A stretch of DNA of 64,000 nucleotides from Actinoplanes sp. NBC_00393 (GCF_036053395.1 NZ_CP107942.1:5546501-5610500); one strand, 5' to 3'; shown: positions 22,794-33,007, counted from the stretch's first letter. Notes: a model not told the origin generated them from the letters alone. Numbers and translations are program-made.

Positions 22794-23611
22794 TCGTCAC
22801 GATCGACGAGGTGGTCGGCGAGATCCGCGACGGGATGACCATCGGCATCGGCGGCTGGGGCTCACGGCGTAAACCGATGGCCCTGGTCCGGGCCATCGCC
22901 CGCTCCGGCCGCACCGATCTCACGCTGGTCACCTACGGCGGCCCCGATGTCGGCCTGCTGGTGGCTTCCGGCTGTGTCCGGCGCGTGGTCACCGGTTTCG
23001 TCTCCCTGGACAGCATCCCGCTGGAGCCGCATTTCCGGCAGGCCCGCAGCGCCGGAACCGTGGAGCTGACCGAGTACGACGAGGGGATGCTCTATTGGGG
23101 ACTGCTCGCGGCGGCGAACCGTCTGCCGTTCCTCCCGATCCGGGCCGGCCTCGGCTCCGACGTCATGCGAGTCAACCCGGAACTCAGGACGATCCGCTCC
23201 CCGTACCCCGACAACTCCGAACTCGTCGCTATGCCCGCCATAAACCTAGATATCGGAATCATCCATCTCAACCGCGCCGACGCGGATGGCAACGGCCGCT
23301 ACCTGGGCCCGGACCCGTACTTCGATGATCTCTTCTGCCTGGCCGCGAAGCGACGGTTCGTCTCCTGCGAGGAGATCCTGAGCACCGCAGATCTGATGGA
23401 CGCCGGCCCGCCCCAAACCCTCCTGGTGAACCGGTCGATGGTCGACGGCGTGATAGCCACCCCGAACGGCGCCCACTTCACCAGCTGCGTCCCCGACTAC
23501 GGCCGCGACGAGCAGTTCCAGCGCGAGTACGCCACCACCGCCTGGGACGACTTCCGGGCCCGCTATCTGGACGGCGACGAGGCCGCCTACCAGCAGGCGA
23601 TCAAGCGATGA
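22790..23611 (+). CDS. ipdA: IpdA, COCHEA-CoA hydrolase alpha subunit
   Basis: A 273-aa protein of the CoA-transferase alpha fold. The N-terminus has the GIGGWGSRRKPMALVRAI phosphate/CoA-binding motif; the middle reads VTYGGPDVGLL and the end FTSCVPDYGRDEQFQREYA. IpdA and IpdB form a heterotetramer that, unlike true CoA transferases, hydrolytically opens the last steroid ring. Start and stop overlap both neighbours, which fits equal production with IpdB. Confidence 0.93.
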   Translation: MIVTIDEVVGEIRDGMTIGIGGWGSRRKPMALVRAIARSGRTDLTLVTYGGPDVGLLVASGCVRRVVTGFVSLDSIPLEPHFRQARSAGTVELTEYDEGMLYWGLLAAANRLPFLPIRAGLGSDVMRVNPELRTIRSPYPDNSELVAMPAINLDIGIIHLNRADADGNGRYLGPDPYFDDLFCLAAKRRFVSCEEILSTADLMDAGPPQTLLVNRSMVDGVIATPNGAHFTSCVPDYGRDEQFQREYATTAWDDFRARYLDGDEAAYQQAIKR

Positions 23612-24300
23612 CCAGGGCAGACGTGTGCGTGGTGGCCTGCGCCGAGGCCTGGCGCGGCGACGGCGCGATCCTGGCCAGCCATGCCGGGCTGATCCCGAAA
23701 CTCGGTGCCCGCCTGGCCCAGCTCACCTTCTCCCCCGACCTGCTGGTCACCGACGGCGAGGCCACGCTGCTGCGCGACGAGCAGGTCGAGGGCTGGCTGC
23801 CGTACCGGGCGGTGTTCACGATGGTCGCCGCCGGCACCCGGCACGTGATGATGGGCGCCAGCCAGCTCGACCGGTACGGCAACCAGAACATCTCCTGCAT
23901 CGGCGACTGGTCCCGGCCGAAGTCGCAGCTGCTCGGCGTACGCGGCGCCCCCGGCAACACGGTCAACCACCCGACCAGCTACTGGGTGCCCCGGCACTCG
24001 CCCCGGGTTTTCGTCGAGCACGTCGACATGGTCTCCGGCGTCGGCCACGACCGCGGCGCGTACGAGATCCGCGTGGTGGTCACCAACCTCGCGGTGCTCG
24101 ACTTCGCCACCCCGGAACGTTCGATGCGCCTGCGTTCGGTGCACCCCGGCGTCACCGTGCCCGAGGTCGTCGCGGCCACCGGCTTCCCGCTGACCGTTCC
24201 GGACGAGGTCCCCTCGACCCGGGAGCCGACCGCGGAGGAGCTGTCGCTGCTCAGCAACCACCTGGACCCGGACGGCCTGCGGGAGAAGGAACTGCGGTGA
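23608..24300 (+). CDS. ipdB: IpdB, COCHEA-CoA hydrolase beta subunit
   Basis: A 230-aa CoA-transferase-fold beta subunit. Visible features are ACAEAWRGDGAILASHAGLIP at the N-terminus, a GASQLDRYGNQNISCIGDW block, and GAPGNTVNHPTSYWV. This is the partner of IpdA in ring opening. Overlaps ipdA by four bases (ATGA) and ipdC by four (GTGA). Confidence 0.93.
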   Translation: MTRADVCVVACAEAWRGDGAILASHAGLIPKLGARLAQLTFSPDLLVTDGEATLLRDEQVEGWLPYRAVFTMVAAGTRHVMMGASQLDRYGNQNISCIGDWSRPKSQLLGVRGAPGNTVNHPTSYWVPRHSPRVFVEHVDMVSGVGHDRGAYEIRVVVTNLAVLDFATPERSMRLRSVHPGVTVPEVVAATGFPLTVPDEVPSTREPTAEELSLLSNHLDPDGLREKELR

Positions 24301-25346
24301 GGACCGCGCTCACCGACCTGCTCGGCTGCCGGCATCCGATCGTGCAGACCGGGATGGGGTACGTGGCAGGCGCCCGCCTGGTCTCCGCGGTCTCCGGCGC
24401 GGGCGGCTTCGGCATCGTCGCGTCGGCGACCATGAGCCTCGGCGAACTGCGGGACACGATCCACCGGATCCGCGAGCGTACGGACGCCCCGTTCGGCGTC
24501 AACCTGCGTGCCGACGCACCCGACGCCCGGGAGCGCATCGACCTGCTCATCCGCGAGAAGGTCAGGCTGGCGTCGTTCGCGCTGGCCCCGGACCGGGAGC
24601 TGATCCGGCGGTGCGCCGACGGCGGGCTGCTGACCATGCCGTCGGTCGGCGCGCGCCGGCACGCCGAGAAGGTGGCCGGCTGGGGCGTGGACGCGGTGCT
24701 GGTGCAGGGCGGCGAAGGCGGCGGGCACACCGGGCCGGTCCCGACGACGCTGCTGTTGCCGCAGGTGGTGGACGCGGTGGACATTCCGGTGGTGGCGGCC
24801 GGCGGGTTCTTCGACGGGCGGGGGCTGGTGGCGGCGCTGGCCTACGGTGCGGCCGGGATCGCGATGGGCACCCGATTCCTGCTCACCGCGGACAGCCCGG
24901 TCGCCGGGGAGGTCAAGCAGCTCTACCTGGATGCGCCGGTGACCGGGACGGTGGTGACCACGAGGGTTGACGGGGTTCCGCACCGGGTGCTGCGTACGCC
25001 GTACATCGATGGTTTGGAAAGATCGGGAAGGGTGAGTGCCCTGGTGCGCTCGGCCCGGCACGCGGTCGCGTTCCGGCGTCTGGCCGGGCTCTCCTGGCCG
25101 CAGCTGCTGCGCGCCGGCCGCGCGGCGCGGCACGGCCGCGAGCTGACCTGGGCGCAGACGTTGATGGCGGCGGGCACGCCGGTGCTGTTGCGCACGGCGA
25201 TGGTGGAAGGCCGTCCGGAGTACGGGGTGATGTCCGCAGGTCAGGTGGCCGGTGTGATCGACGACCTGCCGTCGTGCGCCGAACTGATCGACCGGATCAT
25301 GAAGGACGCGCACGCCATCCTGGACCGGCTCAACAGCGTTCGATGA
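24297..25346 (+). CDS. ipdC: IpdC, flavin-dependent enoyl-CoA reductase
   Basis: A 349-aa TIM-barrel flavoprotein of the nitronate monooxygenase-like group. FMN-binding segments: PIVQTGMGYVAGARL near residue 14, VLVQGGEGGGHTGP near 138, AAGGFFDGRG near 165 and GAAGIAMGTRF near 182. IpdC (Rv3553) introduces a double bond in 5-OH-HIC-CoA during C/D-ring catabolism. GTG start overlaps the ipdB stop. The stop lies inside a 40-bp duplication shared with the convergent fadA6 end. Confidence 0.9.
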   Translation: MRTALTDLLGCRHPIVQTGMGYVAGARLVSAVSGAGGFGIVASATMSLGELRDTIHRIRERTDAPFGVNLRADAPDARERIDLLIREKVRLASFALAPDRELIRRCADGGLLTMPSVGARRHAEKVAGWGVDAVLVQGGEGGGHTGPVPTTLLLPQVVDAVDIPVVAAGGFFDGRGLVAALAYGAAGIAMGTRFLLTADSPVAGEVKQLYLDAPVTGTVVTTRVDGVPHRVLRTPYIDGLERSGRVSALVRSARHAVAFRRLAGLSWPQLLRAGRAARHGRELTWAQTLMAAGTPVLLRTAMVEGRPEYGVMSAGQVAGVIDDLPSCAELIDRIMKDAHAILDRLNSVR

Positions 25347-25409
25347 TCGCCCGGCCGGCCGTCGCCGGATCACATGCGTTCGATGATCGCCCGGCCGGCC
25401 GCCGCCGGG

Positions 25410-25420
<11 letters not shown>
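25341..25420. repeat. 40-bp direct duplication at the ipdC/fadA6 junction
   Basis: Bases 25341-25380 and 25381-25420 are the same 40-bp unit with two mismatches, beginning CGATGATCGCCCGGCC and ending CACATGCGTT. The first copy holds the ipdC stop and the second the fadA6 stop, with a third partial start at 25421. A recent duplication of the fadA6 end is the simplest origin. Confidence 0.9.
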
Positions 25421-26531
<1,111 letters not shown>

Positions 26532-26564
26532 TGTTGACGCCTCCCGCCGCGCTCGGTCTACTAG

Positions 26565-26578
26565 TAGAACACGTTCTA
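26565..26578. promoter_or_regulatory. KstR-type operator between fadA6 and fadE genes
   Basis: TAGAACACGTTCTA is an exact match. It lies 34 bases from the fadA6 start and 24 from the acyl-CoA dehydrogenase start, so it may control both divergent operons. The plus-strand end overlaps TAATCT, a possible -10. Confidence 0.88.
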
Positions 26579-26601
26579 ATCTAACGCGACGGGGACGGCC
26601 G

Positions 26602-27750
26602 ATGCATCCTCCGGAAGAGAAGCTGCGCCAGGAGCTACGGGCGTACTTCGCCGATCTGATGACCCCCGACCTCCGCGAAGCCCTGACCGACCGCGGCGGC
26701 GAGTACGGCGACGGAACCGCCTACCGGGAGATCGTCCGGCGACTCGGCCGCGACGGCTGGCTGGCGCTCGGCTGGCCGGCCGAGCACGGCGGCGGCGGAC
26801 GGTCCGCGATGGACCAGCTGATCTTCGCCGACGAGGCGGCGTTGGCCGGTGTGCCGGTGCCGTTCCTGACCATCTACACCGTCGGTCCGACGATCATGCG
26901 GCACGGCACGCCCGAGCAGCGCGCCGCCCTGTTGCCCCGGATCGCCGCCGGCGAGCTGCACTTCTCCATCGGCTATTCAGAACCGGACGCCGGCACCGAC
27001 CTGGCCGCCCTGCGCACCCGGGCGGTCCGCGACGGCGACCACTACGTGATCAACGGTCAGAAGATGTGGACCAGCCTCATCCAGTACGCGGACTACGTCT
27101 GGCTGGCCTGCCGCACCGACCCCTCCGCGGAACGGCACCGCGGCCTGTCCATCCTGATCGTGCCGACCGACTCCCCCGGCTTCTCGTGGACCCCGGTGCA
27201 CACCGTGGCCGGCCCGTCGACCAGCGCCACCTACTACGAGGACGTGGTGGTGCCGGTGTCCGCGCTGGTCGGCGAGGAGAACCAGGGCTGGCGGCTGATC
27301 ACCAGCCAGCTCAACCACGAGCGGGTCGCCCTCACCCCGGTCGCACCGCTGCAGCGCTCGCTGCGCGAGGTCGTCGAGTGGGCGACGTCGACCGGGGCGA
27401 TCAAGCAGGAGTGGGTCCGGCTGCACCTGGCCCGCGTGCACGCCAGAACGGAAGCGCTGAAGCTGTTCAACTGGCGGGTGGCCGCGGACGCGCAGTCGGC
27501 GCCGGCCGCCACCCGGGCGTCGGCCGGCAAGGTCTACGGGACCGAGCTGGCGATCGAGGCGTACCGGCTGCTCATGGAGGTGCTGGGCCCGGCGGCGCTG
27601 GTCCGGGACGGTTCGCCGGGGACGCTGCTGGCCGGCCGGATCGAGCGGATGCACCGCGCCGCGCTGATCCTCACCTTCGGCGGCGGCACCAACGAGGTGC
27701 AGCGCGACATCATCGCGGCCGGCGCCCTCGGCCTCCCGATCCGGCGATAA
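26602..27750 (+). CDS. acyl-CoA dehydrogenase, FadE29-like (ChsE2)
   Basis: A 382-aa ACAD-fold protein. FAD-binding features: GYSEPDAGTDLAALRTRA near residue 128, GQKMWTSLIQYADYVWLACRTDP near 152, and the C-terminal LTFGGGTNEVQRDIIAAGALGLP. It most resembles FadE29 (Rv3543c), which with FadE28 forms the ChsE1-ChsE2 heterotetramer that dehydrogenates the 3-carbon side-chain CoA ester; FadE26/27 is the alternative pair. It is 11 bases before its partner gene and follows a KstR site. Confidence 0.86.
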   Translation: MHPPEEKLRQELRAYFADLMTPDLREALTDRGGEYGDGTAYREIVRRLGRDGWLALGWPAEHGGGGRSAMDQLIFADEAALAGVPVPFLTIYTVGPTIMRHGTPEQRAALLPRIAAGELHFSIGYSEPDAGTDLAALRTRAVRDGDHYVINGQKMWTSLIQYADYVWLACRTDPSAERHRGLSILIVPTDSPGFSWTPVHTVAGPSTSATYYEDVVVPVSALVGEENQGWRLITSQLNHERVALTPVAPLQRSLREVVEWATSTGAIKQEWVRLHLARVHARTEALKLFNWRVAADAQSAPAATRASAGKVYGTELAIEAYRLLMEVLGPAALVRDGSPGTLLAGRIERMHRAALILTFGGGTNEVQRDIIAAGALGLPIRR

Positions 27751-27761
27751 GGGGCCCGATC

Positions 27762-28652
27762 ATGGATTTCGAACCCGGTGACGAGGCGCGCGAGCTGGCC
27801 GCACTCACCCGCGATCTCGCGGCTTCCGGCCGCCCGCTCTGGCCGGCGCTCACCGAGGCAGGTGTGCTCACGGCCGCACTTCCCAAGCAGGCAGGAGGCG
27901 AGGGGTACGCCCTACCCGAGCAAACCGCGATCCTGACCGAGTTGGGCCGTCACGCCGCCACCGTGCCGTACCTGACCTCGATCGTCGTCGCCGCCTCGAC
28001 ACTGGCCCAGTTCGACCCGTCCTTCGTCTACGACTCCGTGCTGGCCGTCGGCCATGGCGGCCAGGTCCACGGCATCAACCCCGCCCCCGCCGCGGTCCTG
28101 ATCCCCACCGCCACCGGCGTCCACCTCATCGAGTCCGCCGACATCGAACCGCAGCAGGTCGAAGGCGGCCCCGGCACCGGCCTGCTCCGCTCCCCGCTGC
28201 CGGACCAGCCGCACCTCACCGACCCCGCCGCGGCCGGGTGGATGCGGGCCCGGCTGACCGTCGGCGCCGCCGCCTACCAGCTCGGCGTCGTCGAACGCGC
28301 CCTCGAGATGACCGCCGGGTACGCCCGCACCCGCATCCAGTTCGGCCGCCCGATCGGCGCCTTCCAGGCCGTGTCGCAGCGGCTCGCCGACGCGTACATC
28401 GACGTCGAAGCACTGCGGGTCGCGCTCTGGCAGGCGGTGTCGAACCCCGGCCCGGCCGAGGTGGCCACCGCCGGTTTCTGGGCCGCCGAGGCCGGTCACC
28501 GGGTTCTGCACACCGCCGTGCACATCCACGGTGGCGTCGGCATCGACCTGGAGTACCCGCTGCACCGCTACTTCCTCGCCGCCAAGTACCACGAGTTCCT
28601 GCTCGGCGGCGCCACCGCCCAACTGCTCGACCTAGCCGAGGTGCTCGTATGA
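27762..28652 (+). CDS. acyl-CoA dehydrogenase, FadE28-like (ChsE1) partner subunit
   Basis: A 296-aa ACAD, shorter than the usual 380. Conserved parts are the TEAGVLTAALPKQAGGEGYALPE region, TRIQFGRPIGAFQAVSQRLAD near residue 188 and HIHGGVGIDLEYPLHRYF near 250. It lacks much of the middle beta domain, as in Rv3544c/FadE28 and related partner subunits that function only as heterotetramers. Together with the previous gene it should oxidise a steroid side-chain acyl-CoA. Confidence 0.86.
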   Translation: MDFEPGDEARELAALTRDLAASGRPLWPALTEAGVLTAALPKQAGGEGYALPEQTAILTELGRHAATVPYLTSIVVAASTLAQFDPSFVYDSVLAVGHGGQVHGINPAPAAVLIPTATGVHLIESADIEPQQVEGGPGTGLLRSPLPDQPHLTDPAAAGWMRARLTVGAAAYQLGVVERALEMTAGYARTRIQFGRPIGAFQAVSQRLADAYIDVEALRVALWQAVSNPGPAEVATAGFWAAEAGHRVLHTAVHIHGGVGIDLEYPLHRYFLAAKYHEFLLGGATAQLLDLAEVLV

Positions 28653-29524
28653 AGTTCACCCTGGGCATCGCCCTGAGCCCGCTCGACCAGCTGACCGAGT
28701 TGGCGCGCACCGCCGAGGAGTGCGGCTTCGCGTCGATCGCCCTGCCCGACTCGCTCTTCTACTCCGAGCACGTGTCGGCCAACTATCCCTACACCCCGGA
28801 CGGCCGCCGCTTCTGGGACGCCGACACCCCGTGGGCCGACCCGATGGTGGCCGCCGCCGCGATGGGCGCGGTGACCAGCCGGATCCGGTTCTACACCCAG
28901 GTCCTCAAACTGGACCCGCGCAACCCGGTGCTGCTGGCCCGGCAGGTCGGCTCGGTCGCCAACCTGACCGGCAACCGGTTCGGCCTCGGCGTCGGGCTCG
29001 GCTGGTCGCCCGAGGAGTCGTACTGGTGCGGCACCCCCTTCAAGGACCGCGGCGCCCGCGCCGACGAGGCGATCGACGTGCTGCGGCTGATCCTCGGCGG
29101 CGGCATGGTCTCGTACCACGGCAAGCACTTCTCGTTCGAAAAGCTCCAGATGAGCCCGGCCCCCAGCGCCCCGGTGCCGATCTACGTGGGCGGCCACACC
29201 GAACCCGCCTTGCGGCGCGCAGCCCGCATCGGCGATGGCTGGTCATCAGCGATGATGCGCTTCAAGGATCTCGGTACGACCATCGAGCGCCTGACGTCGT
29301 TGCGCGCTTCCTACGGCCGCGCCGACCTCCCCTTCGAGGTCCAGGCCGTCTGCATCGACCGTTTCGGCCTGGACGGTTACCGCCAGCAGGCCTCCATCGG
29401 CGTAACCGACGCGATCGTAGTCCCCTGGCGCGCCTACGGCGCCGGCTTCGACGCCGACCTCGACACGAAGCGCGCCGCCCTGCACCGCTTCGCCGAAGAG
29501 GTCATCGCCCCACTCACCCCGTAG
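28649..29524 (+). CDS. LLM-class F420-dependent oxidoreductase, Rv3520c-like
   Basis: A 291-aa luciferase-like oxidoreductase overlapping the previous stop (ATGA). Features: LTELARTAEECGFASIALPDS, GNRFGLGVGLGWSPEESYWCG and SYHGKHFSFEKLQMSPAP. Its closest known counterpart is Rv3520c, an F420-linked member of the KstR regulon with unknown substrate. The place in an operon with two side-chain acyl-CoA dehydrogenases suggests a reduction in side-chain processing. Confidence 0.83.
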   Translation: MKFTLGIALSPLDQLTELARTAEECGFASIALPDSLFYSEHVSANYPYTPDGRRFWDADTPWADPMVAAAAMGAVTSRIRFYTQVLKLDPRNPVLLARQVGSVANLTGNRFGLGVGLGWSPEESYWCGTPFKDRGARADEAIDVLRLILGGGMVSYHGKHFSFEKLQMSPAPSAPVPIYVGGHTEPALRRAARIGDGWSSAMMRFKDLGTTIERLTSLRASYGRADLPFEVQAVCIDRFGLDGYRQQASIGVTDAIVVPWRAYGAGFDADLDTKRAALHRFAEEVIAPLTP

Positions 29525-29539
29525 CCCCGGGCCGCCTCC

Positions 29540-29640
29540 AGCCCAGCCACCCTCGTAGCGGCCAGCCCTCCCACCCTCGTAGCGGCCAGCCCTCCCGCCC
29601 AGCCACCCTCTGGCCGGCCGCCCTCCCGCCCAGCATGCCC
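29540..29640. repeat. short 24-bp tandem repeat downstream of the LLM gene
   Basis: Two adjacent copies of CCTCGTAGCGGCCAGCCCTC plus four bases, followed by partial CCAGCC-rich copies. The 169-bp gap holds nothing else apart from the HIT gene promoter (possible TAGGCT before 29694). Confidence 0.8.
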
Positions 29641-29693
29641 GGCCCGCCGCGGACCGGCTGCGTTCACAGCCGTGGCCGTCATAGGCTGCGGCC

Positions 29694-30155
29694 GTGAGCG
29701 ACGAGAATGGATGCACGGCCTGCGATCTGACCTCAGGCCGAGCCCATCTGCCCGGCGGCCGCATCGACGAGACCGGTCACTGGGTGGTCGAGCATTGCGT
29801 GGGCCCGCTAGGCGTCGGCACATTGATCGTCAAGCCGTTCCGGCACGTGCTGCACGTCGCCGACCTGACCGCTGCCGAGAGCGCCGAGCTGGGCCCACTG
29901 CTGCAGCGCACCTCGGCGGCCGTGACCGAACTGACCGCACCCGAACAGGTCTACGTCACCCTGTGGTCCCATGCCGGCGGGGTCCCCGGCCACATCCACT
30001 TCGTGGTCCAGCCGATCCACCGGGCGGACATGGACCGGCACGGCTTCCACGGCCCACGACTCCAGCTGGCCATGCTCGACGCCGCCGAGTTCCCCGGCCC
30101 AGCCGCGATGCAGTCCTTCACCGACCGCATGCGCGCCCACTTGCATCCCGCGTGA
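29694..30155 (+). CDS. HIT-family hydrolase
   Basis: A 153-aa histidine triad protein. The motif HIHFVVQP (HxHxxxx) lies near residue 101; an N-terminal CTACDL pair suggests a zinc site. HIT proteins hydrolyse nucleotide phosphoramidates or dinucleotides. It is unrelated to steroid catabolism and is bracketed by two repeat tracts. GTG start; no strong ribosome site is seen, so a leaderless message is possible. Confidence 0.88.
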   Translation: MSDENGCTACDLTSGRAHLPGGRIDETGHWVVEHCVGPLGVGTLIVKPFRHVLHVADLTAAESAELGPLLQRTSAAVTELTAPEQVYVTLWSHAGGVPGHIHFVVQPIHRADMDRHGFHGPRLQLAMLDAAEFPGPAAMQSFTDRMRAHLHPA

Positions 30156-30202
30156 CCGCGGCCGCCACATACACAACCAACCCGGCGAAGACGTGCCTGG
30201 CA

Positions 30203-30560
30203 GGCGGCTCACGACCGCCAGCCGCCAGCCACGCACGCAACAACGGCCGCGGGGACGTGCTTGGTGGGCGGCTCACCAACGCCAGCCGCCAGCCACGCAC
30301 GCAACAACGGCGCCGAGACATGCGCAGCAGGCGGCTCACCAACGCCAGCCGCCAACCACGCACGCAACAACGACGCGCAGACATGCGCAGCAGGCGGCTC
30401 ACCAACGCCAGCCGCCACCCAGACCTGCAACCGGACCCCCGAAACGTGCGGGGACGGCGGCTCGGCGGGACCAGCCGCCAGTCAGGCACGAAACCGGGCC
30501 GAGACGTGCGCGGCGGGCGGCTCGCGAGTGCTGGCGGCCGGTTGGGCGGGGAACAGCACG
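30203..30560. repeat. 63-bp tandem repeats between convergent genes (second sequence type)
   Basis: GGCGGCTC anchors lie at 30203, 30267, 30330, 30393, 30456 and 30516 (64, 63, 63, 63, 60). Each unit contains CGCCAGCCGCCAGCCACGCA or similar. The 480-bp gap between the HIT gene and the 2H phosphoesterase gene holds no other feature. The period equals that of the GCTGAC family, but the sequence is a different subfamily, closer to 49.7-49.9 kb. Confidence 0.93.
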
Positions 30561-30635
30561 TGCCGACGGGAGCGGCCCGGCCGGCCGAGGCCTGCGCGGG
30601 TTTCCGGGCGGCGGAGGGCGGTGCGCCGGGAGTGC

Positions 30636-31106
30636 CTAGAGGTCGACGGTGATGCGTGACTCCGTGTCGTAGCTTCGGGCCGCCACCAATTGGCCGTGCG
30701 CCGGCGCGAGGTCACGCAGCAGGTCCAGCGCCGGTGAGACCTGGGTGGCGGGGACTCTCAGCGCCAGGCTGACGTGCGGCATCCAGCGGCCCGGCGAGTG
30801 CAGCGGGTTCGACGGCTCCACCGATTGCCAGACGAGGTCGTGGAGTTTGCGCAGCTCAGGACCATCGTCGACGGCTCGGGCCAGGGTTCGCCCGAGCATG
30901 ACGGCAGGGCCGAGCGAGACCGGGACCGGCAGTGACAGGGTGGGCAGCCGGTCCAGCCGGCCGGTGGTCACCAGCGTCAGGTGCGGACGGTTGGTGGGAT
31001 GACCGTGGGCGGCGAGGCTGCGCAGCCCCGCCGCCTGCAGCCGGGCCCAGGCGTCCCGGACGCCCGCTTCCAGGGCGGCGTCGAAGAGCAGCTCGACGGT
31101 GTGCAC
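30636..31106 (-). CDS. 2H phosphoesterase (2'-5' RNA ligase family)
   Basis: A 156-aa protein with the two H-x-T/S-x motifs of the 2H superfamily: HLTLVTT near residue 42 and HVSLALR near 111. Relatives act on 2',3'-cyclic phosphates or 2'-5' RNA linkages. It is not obviously connected to steroid metabolism; it sits between a repeat array and a KstR-controlled operon end, nine bases from the next stop. Confidence 0.85.
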   Translation of the reverse strand: MHTVELLFDAALEAGVRDAWARLQAAGLRSLAAHGHPTNRPHLTLVTTGRLDRLPTLSLPVPVSLGPAVMLGRTLARAVDDGPELRKLHDLVWQSVEPSNPLHSPGRWMPHVSLALRVPATQVSPALDLLRDLAPAHGQLVAARSYDTESRITVDL

Positions 31107-31115
31107 GACCGGTCT

Positions 31116-32231
31116 TTACCCCAGAAACGCCGCGTCCACGTCGGCCGGCGTCAGGCCGAAGGAGGCCAGGTCGTAGCGGTGCGCTGGTTTGCGCGTACCC
31201 CGCAGTTGGTTCTGCATGGCGGCCTGCGCGGCGTCGGTGAGCGGAATGCCGAGGCGATCGTAGATCGCTGAGACGGTGGCCAGCGGATCCCGGACGAAGT
31301 CCTCATACCGGACGTCGATGAAGCGCTGCGGGTCGTGCCCGGCGCGGTCGGCGCGGAAGCGGCGCAGGCCGCGGGACCAGAGGGCGAGCTGGGTGCGGCC
31401 GACCACCGGCCCCTCATAAACCGTGGACCAGCCGGCCGAGGAGCGCGCGTTGAGGCTGCACACCGAGGCGATGGCGGTGCGCGGATCCCGGTGGGTCTGG
31501 ATGATCACGGCGTCCGGGTAGACCTCGAGTAGAGCGTTCAGGGCGAAGAGGTGGCTGGGGTTCTTCAGGACCCAGCGCCGCTCCTGGTCCGGCAGGCCGA
31601 TGAGCTGCAGGATGCGGCGGTGCCGCTGGTAGGCCGCCGTCCAGTCGTGCGCGGCGAGCCAGGCAGAATAGGCCGGGATGTACGCGGTGCATTCGAACGA
31701 GACCGACGTCATCGACTGGCAGAAGATCCGCCAGCACTCCTCGACCTGCTCAGGGCCGGTGTAGTGCATGCCCATGAGTTCCGGATGCTGCGCATAGGCG
31801 TCACGCAGCGCCACGAAGACCGGATGTTCGTCCCAGGTGGCGCGGGGTGGGCGGGGCTGCGGGACCTCGCAGAGCCAGAGCTCCGGGCCCTGGTGGGCGG
31901 GGTCGGCGGCGAGCAGCCGGTGCAGCGCGGTGGTGCCGGTGCGCGGCAGGCCGGTCACGAAGATCGGCCGCGGCACGCCCACCTCCGCATGCTGCGGGTA
32001 CTGCTTCCAGGCGGCTTCCGCCAGCAGGCGGGAGACCAGGGCGGAGCGCAGCAGGCCGCGGGTCTGCTTGCTGCCGGCCGGGGTCAGGCTTGCCTCTTTC
32101 GCGTACGCGGAAAGCAGCACCCGCAACCCGTCAAGATGATCTACGCCGAAGTCGTCGAGGCCGGTGAGCCGGGTCGCCGAGGCGTGCAGATCCTCGACGG
32201 TGCCGACGTCGGTGCGTTGGGTGGCAGTCAA
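31116..32231 (-). CDS. sulfotransferase-family protein, Rv3529c-like
   Basis: A 371-aa protein with a PAPS-type P-loop fold: PIFVTGLPRTGTTALHRLL near residue 90, the 3'-phosphate region THRDPRTAIASVCSLN near 232, and KNPSHLFALNALL. Rv3529c, a KstR-regulon gene of the same class, is followed by Rv3530c (SDR) and Rv3531c in the same order as here. Sulfation of a steroid or side-chain hydroxyl is possible but unproven. I chose TTG 32231, which overlaps the SDR stop (TTGA); no ATG or GTG is suitably placed. Confidence 0.84.
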   Translation of the reverse strand: MTATQRTDVGTVEDLHASATRLTGLDDFGVDHLDGLRVLLSAYAKEASLTPAGSKQTRGLLRSALVSRLLAEAAWKQYPQHAEVGVPRPIFVTGLPRTGTTALHRLLAADPAHQGPELWLCEVPQPRPPRATWDEHPVFVALRDAYAQHPELMGMHYTGPEQVEECWRIFCQSMTSVSFECTAYIPAYSAWLAAHDWTAAYQRHRRILQLIGLPDQERRWVLKNPSHLFALNALLEVYPDAVIIQTHRDPRTAIASVCSLNARSSAGWSTVYEGPVVGRTQLALWSRGLRRFRADRAGHDPQRFIDVRYEDFVRDPLATVSAIYDRLGIPLTDAAQAAMQNQLRGTRKPAHRYDLASFGLTPADVDAAFLG

Positions 32232-33004
32232 TGGTGGAACTCCCCGCAGTTGACGTCGAGGCAGGCCCCGGTGATGCCCCGGGCCAGGCCGGACGCGAGG
32301 AAGCAGACCGCGTCCGCCACCTCCTCGGGTTCCGGCAGGCGCCGCAGGTCGATGTTCGCCGCGATCTCGTCGTAGATCTGCCGGGCCGGCACCCCGCGTT
32401 CGGCGGCCTGGAAGTCGAACCAGGCCCGCAGTGTGTCCGCCCAGATCCAGCCGGGCGCCACCGAGTTGACCCGGACCCCTTTCGGCCCGAGTTCGCTGGC
32501 CAGGTTCTGGGCGACCGCGAGCAGCCCGGCCTTGACCACCTTGTACGGCCCGAACGGCCGCCGCGAGTGCCGCAGCACCGCCGAGTTGACCACCACGACG
32601 GAGCCGGCGGAGTCGACGAGGGCCGGGGTGAGCAGCCGGATCGTGTTCAGGGCGGCGAGCACGTTGGCGTCGAAGCCGGAACGCAGCTCGTCCAGGTCGA
32701 CCTTGCCGAGGCTGCGCATCGGCGGCATGGCGAACGCGTTCTGCACCAGCGCGTCGACCCGCCCGAACTCGTCCAGTGCGGTGTCGACGAGGCGCTGCAC
32801 GGCGGCGTCGTCGGTCAGGTCGGTCGGCACCGCCCGAGCGCGGCGGCCGGCCGCGGTGACCTTGCCGGCCACTTCGGCGAGGACCGATTCGGTACGCGCG
32901 GCGAGCACCACGTCGGCGCCGTGCTGCGCGGCCCGGACGGCGACGGCCTGACCGAGGCCGGGCCCGACGCCGGCGACCAGCACCACTTTGTCGGCGAGCA
33001 GCAC
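32228..33004 (-). CDS. SDR-family oxidoreductase, Rv3530c-like
   Basis: A 258-aa short-chain dehydrogenase. The cofactor motif GVGPGLGQAVA is at residues 12-22; instead of NNAG it has QNAFAMPPMRSLG near 88, and the active site is VVVNSAVLRHSRRPFGPYKVVKAG, where the Tyr-Lys spacing is intact. Order and length match Rv3530c of the KstR regulon. Substrate unknown. Three bases separate it from the upstream DUF1214 gene. Confidence 0.85.
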   Translation of the reverse strand: MLLADKVVLVAGVGPGLGQAVAVRAAQHGADVVLAARTESVLAEVAGKVTAAGRRARAVPTDLTDDAAVQRLVDTALDEFGRVDALVQNAFAMPPMRSLGKVDLDELRSGFDANVLAALNTIRLLTPALVDSAGSVVVVNSAVLRHSRRPFGPYKVVKAGLLAVAQNLASELGPKGVRVNSVAPGWIWADTLRAWFDFQAAERGVPARQIYDEIAANIDLRRLPEPEEVADAVCFLASGLARGITGACLDVNCGEFHH

Positions 33005-33007
33005 GGC

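Noticed and set aside
30203..30560. Possible CRISPR array
   Set aside because: Spacer-like parts are themselves repeated and degenerate; there is no cas gene.
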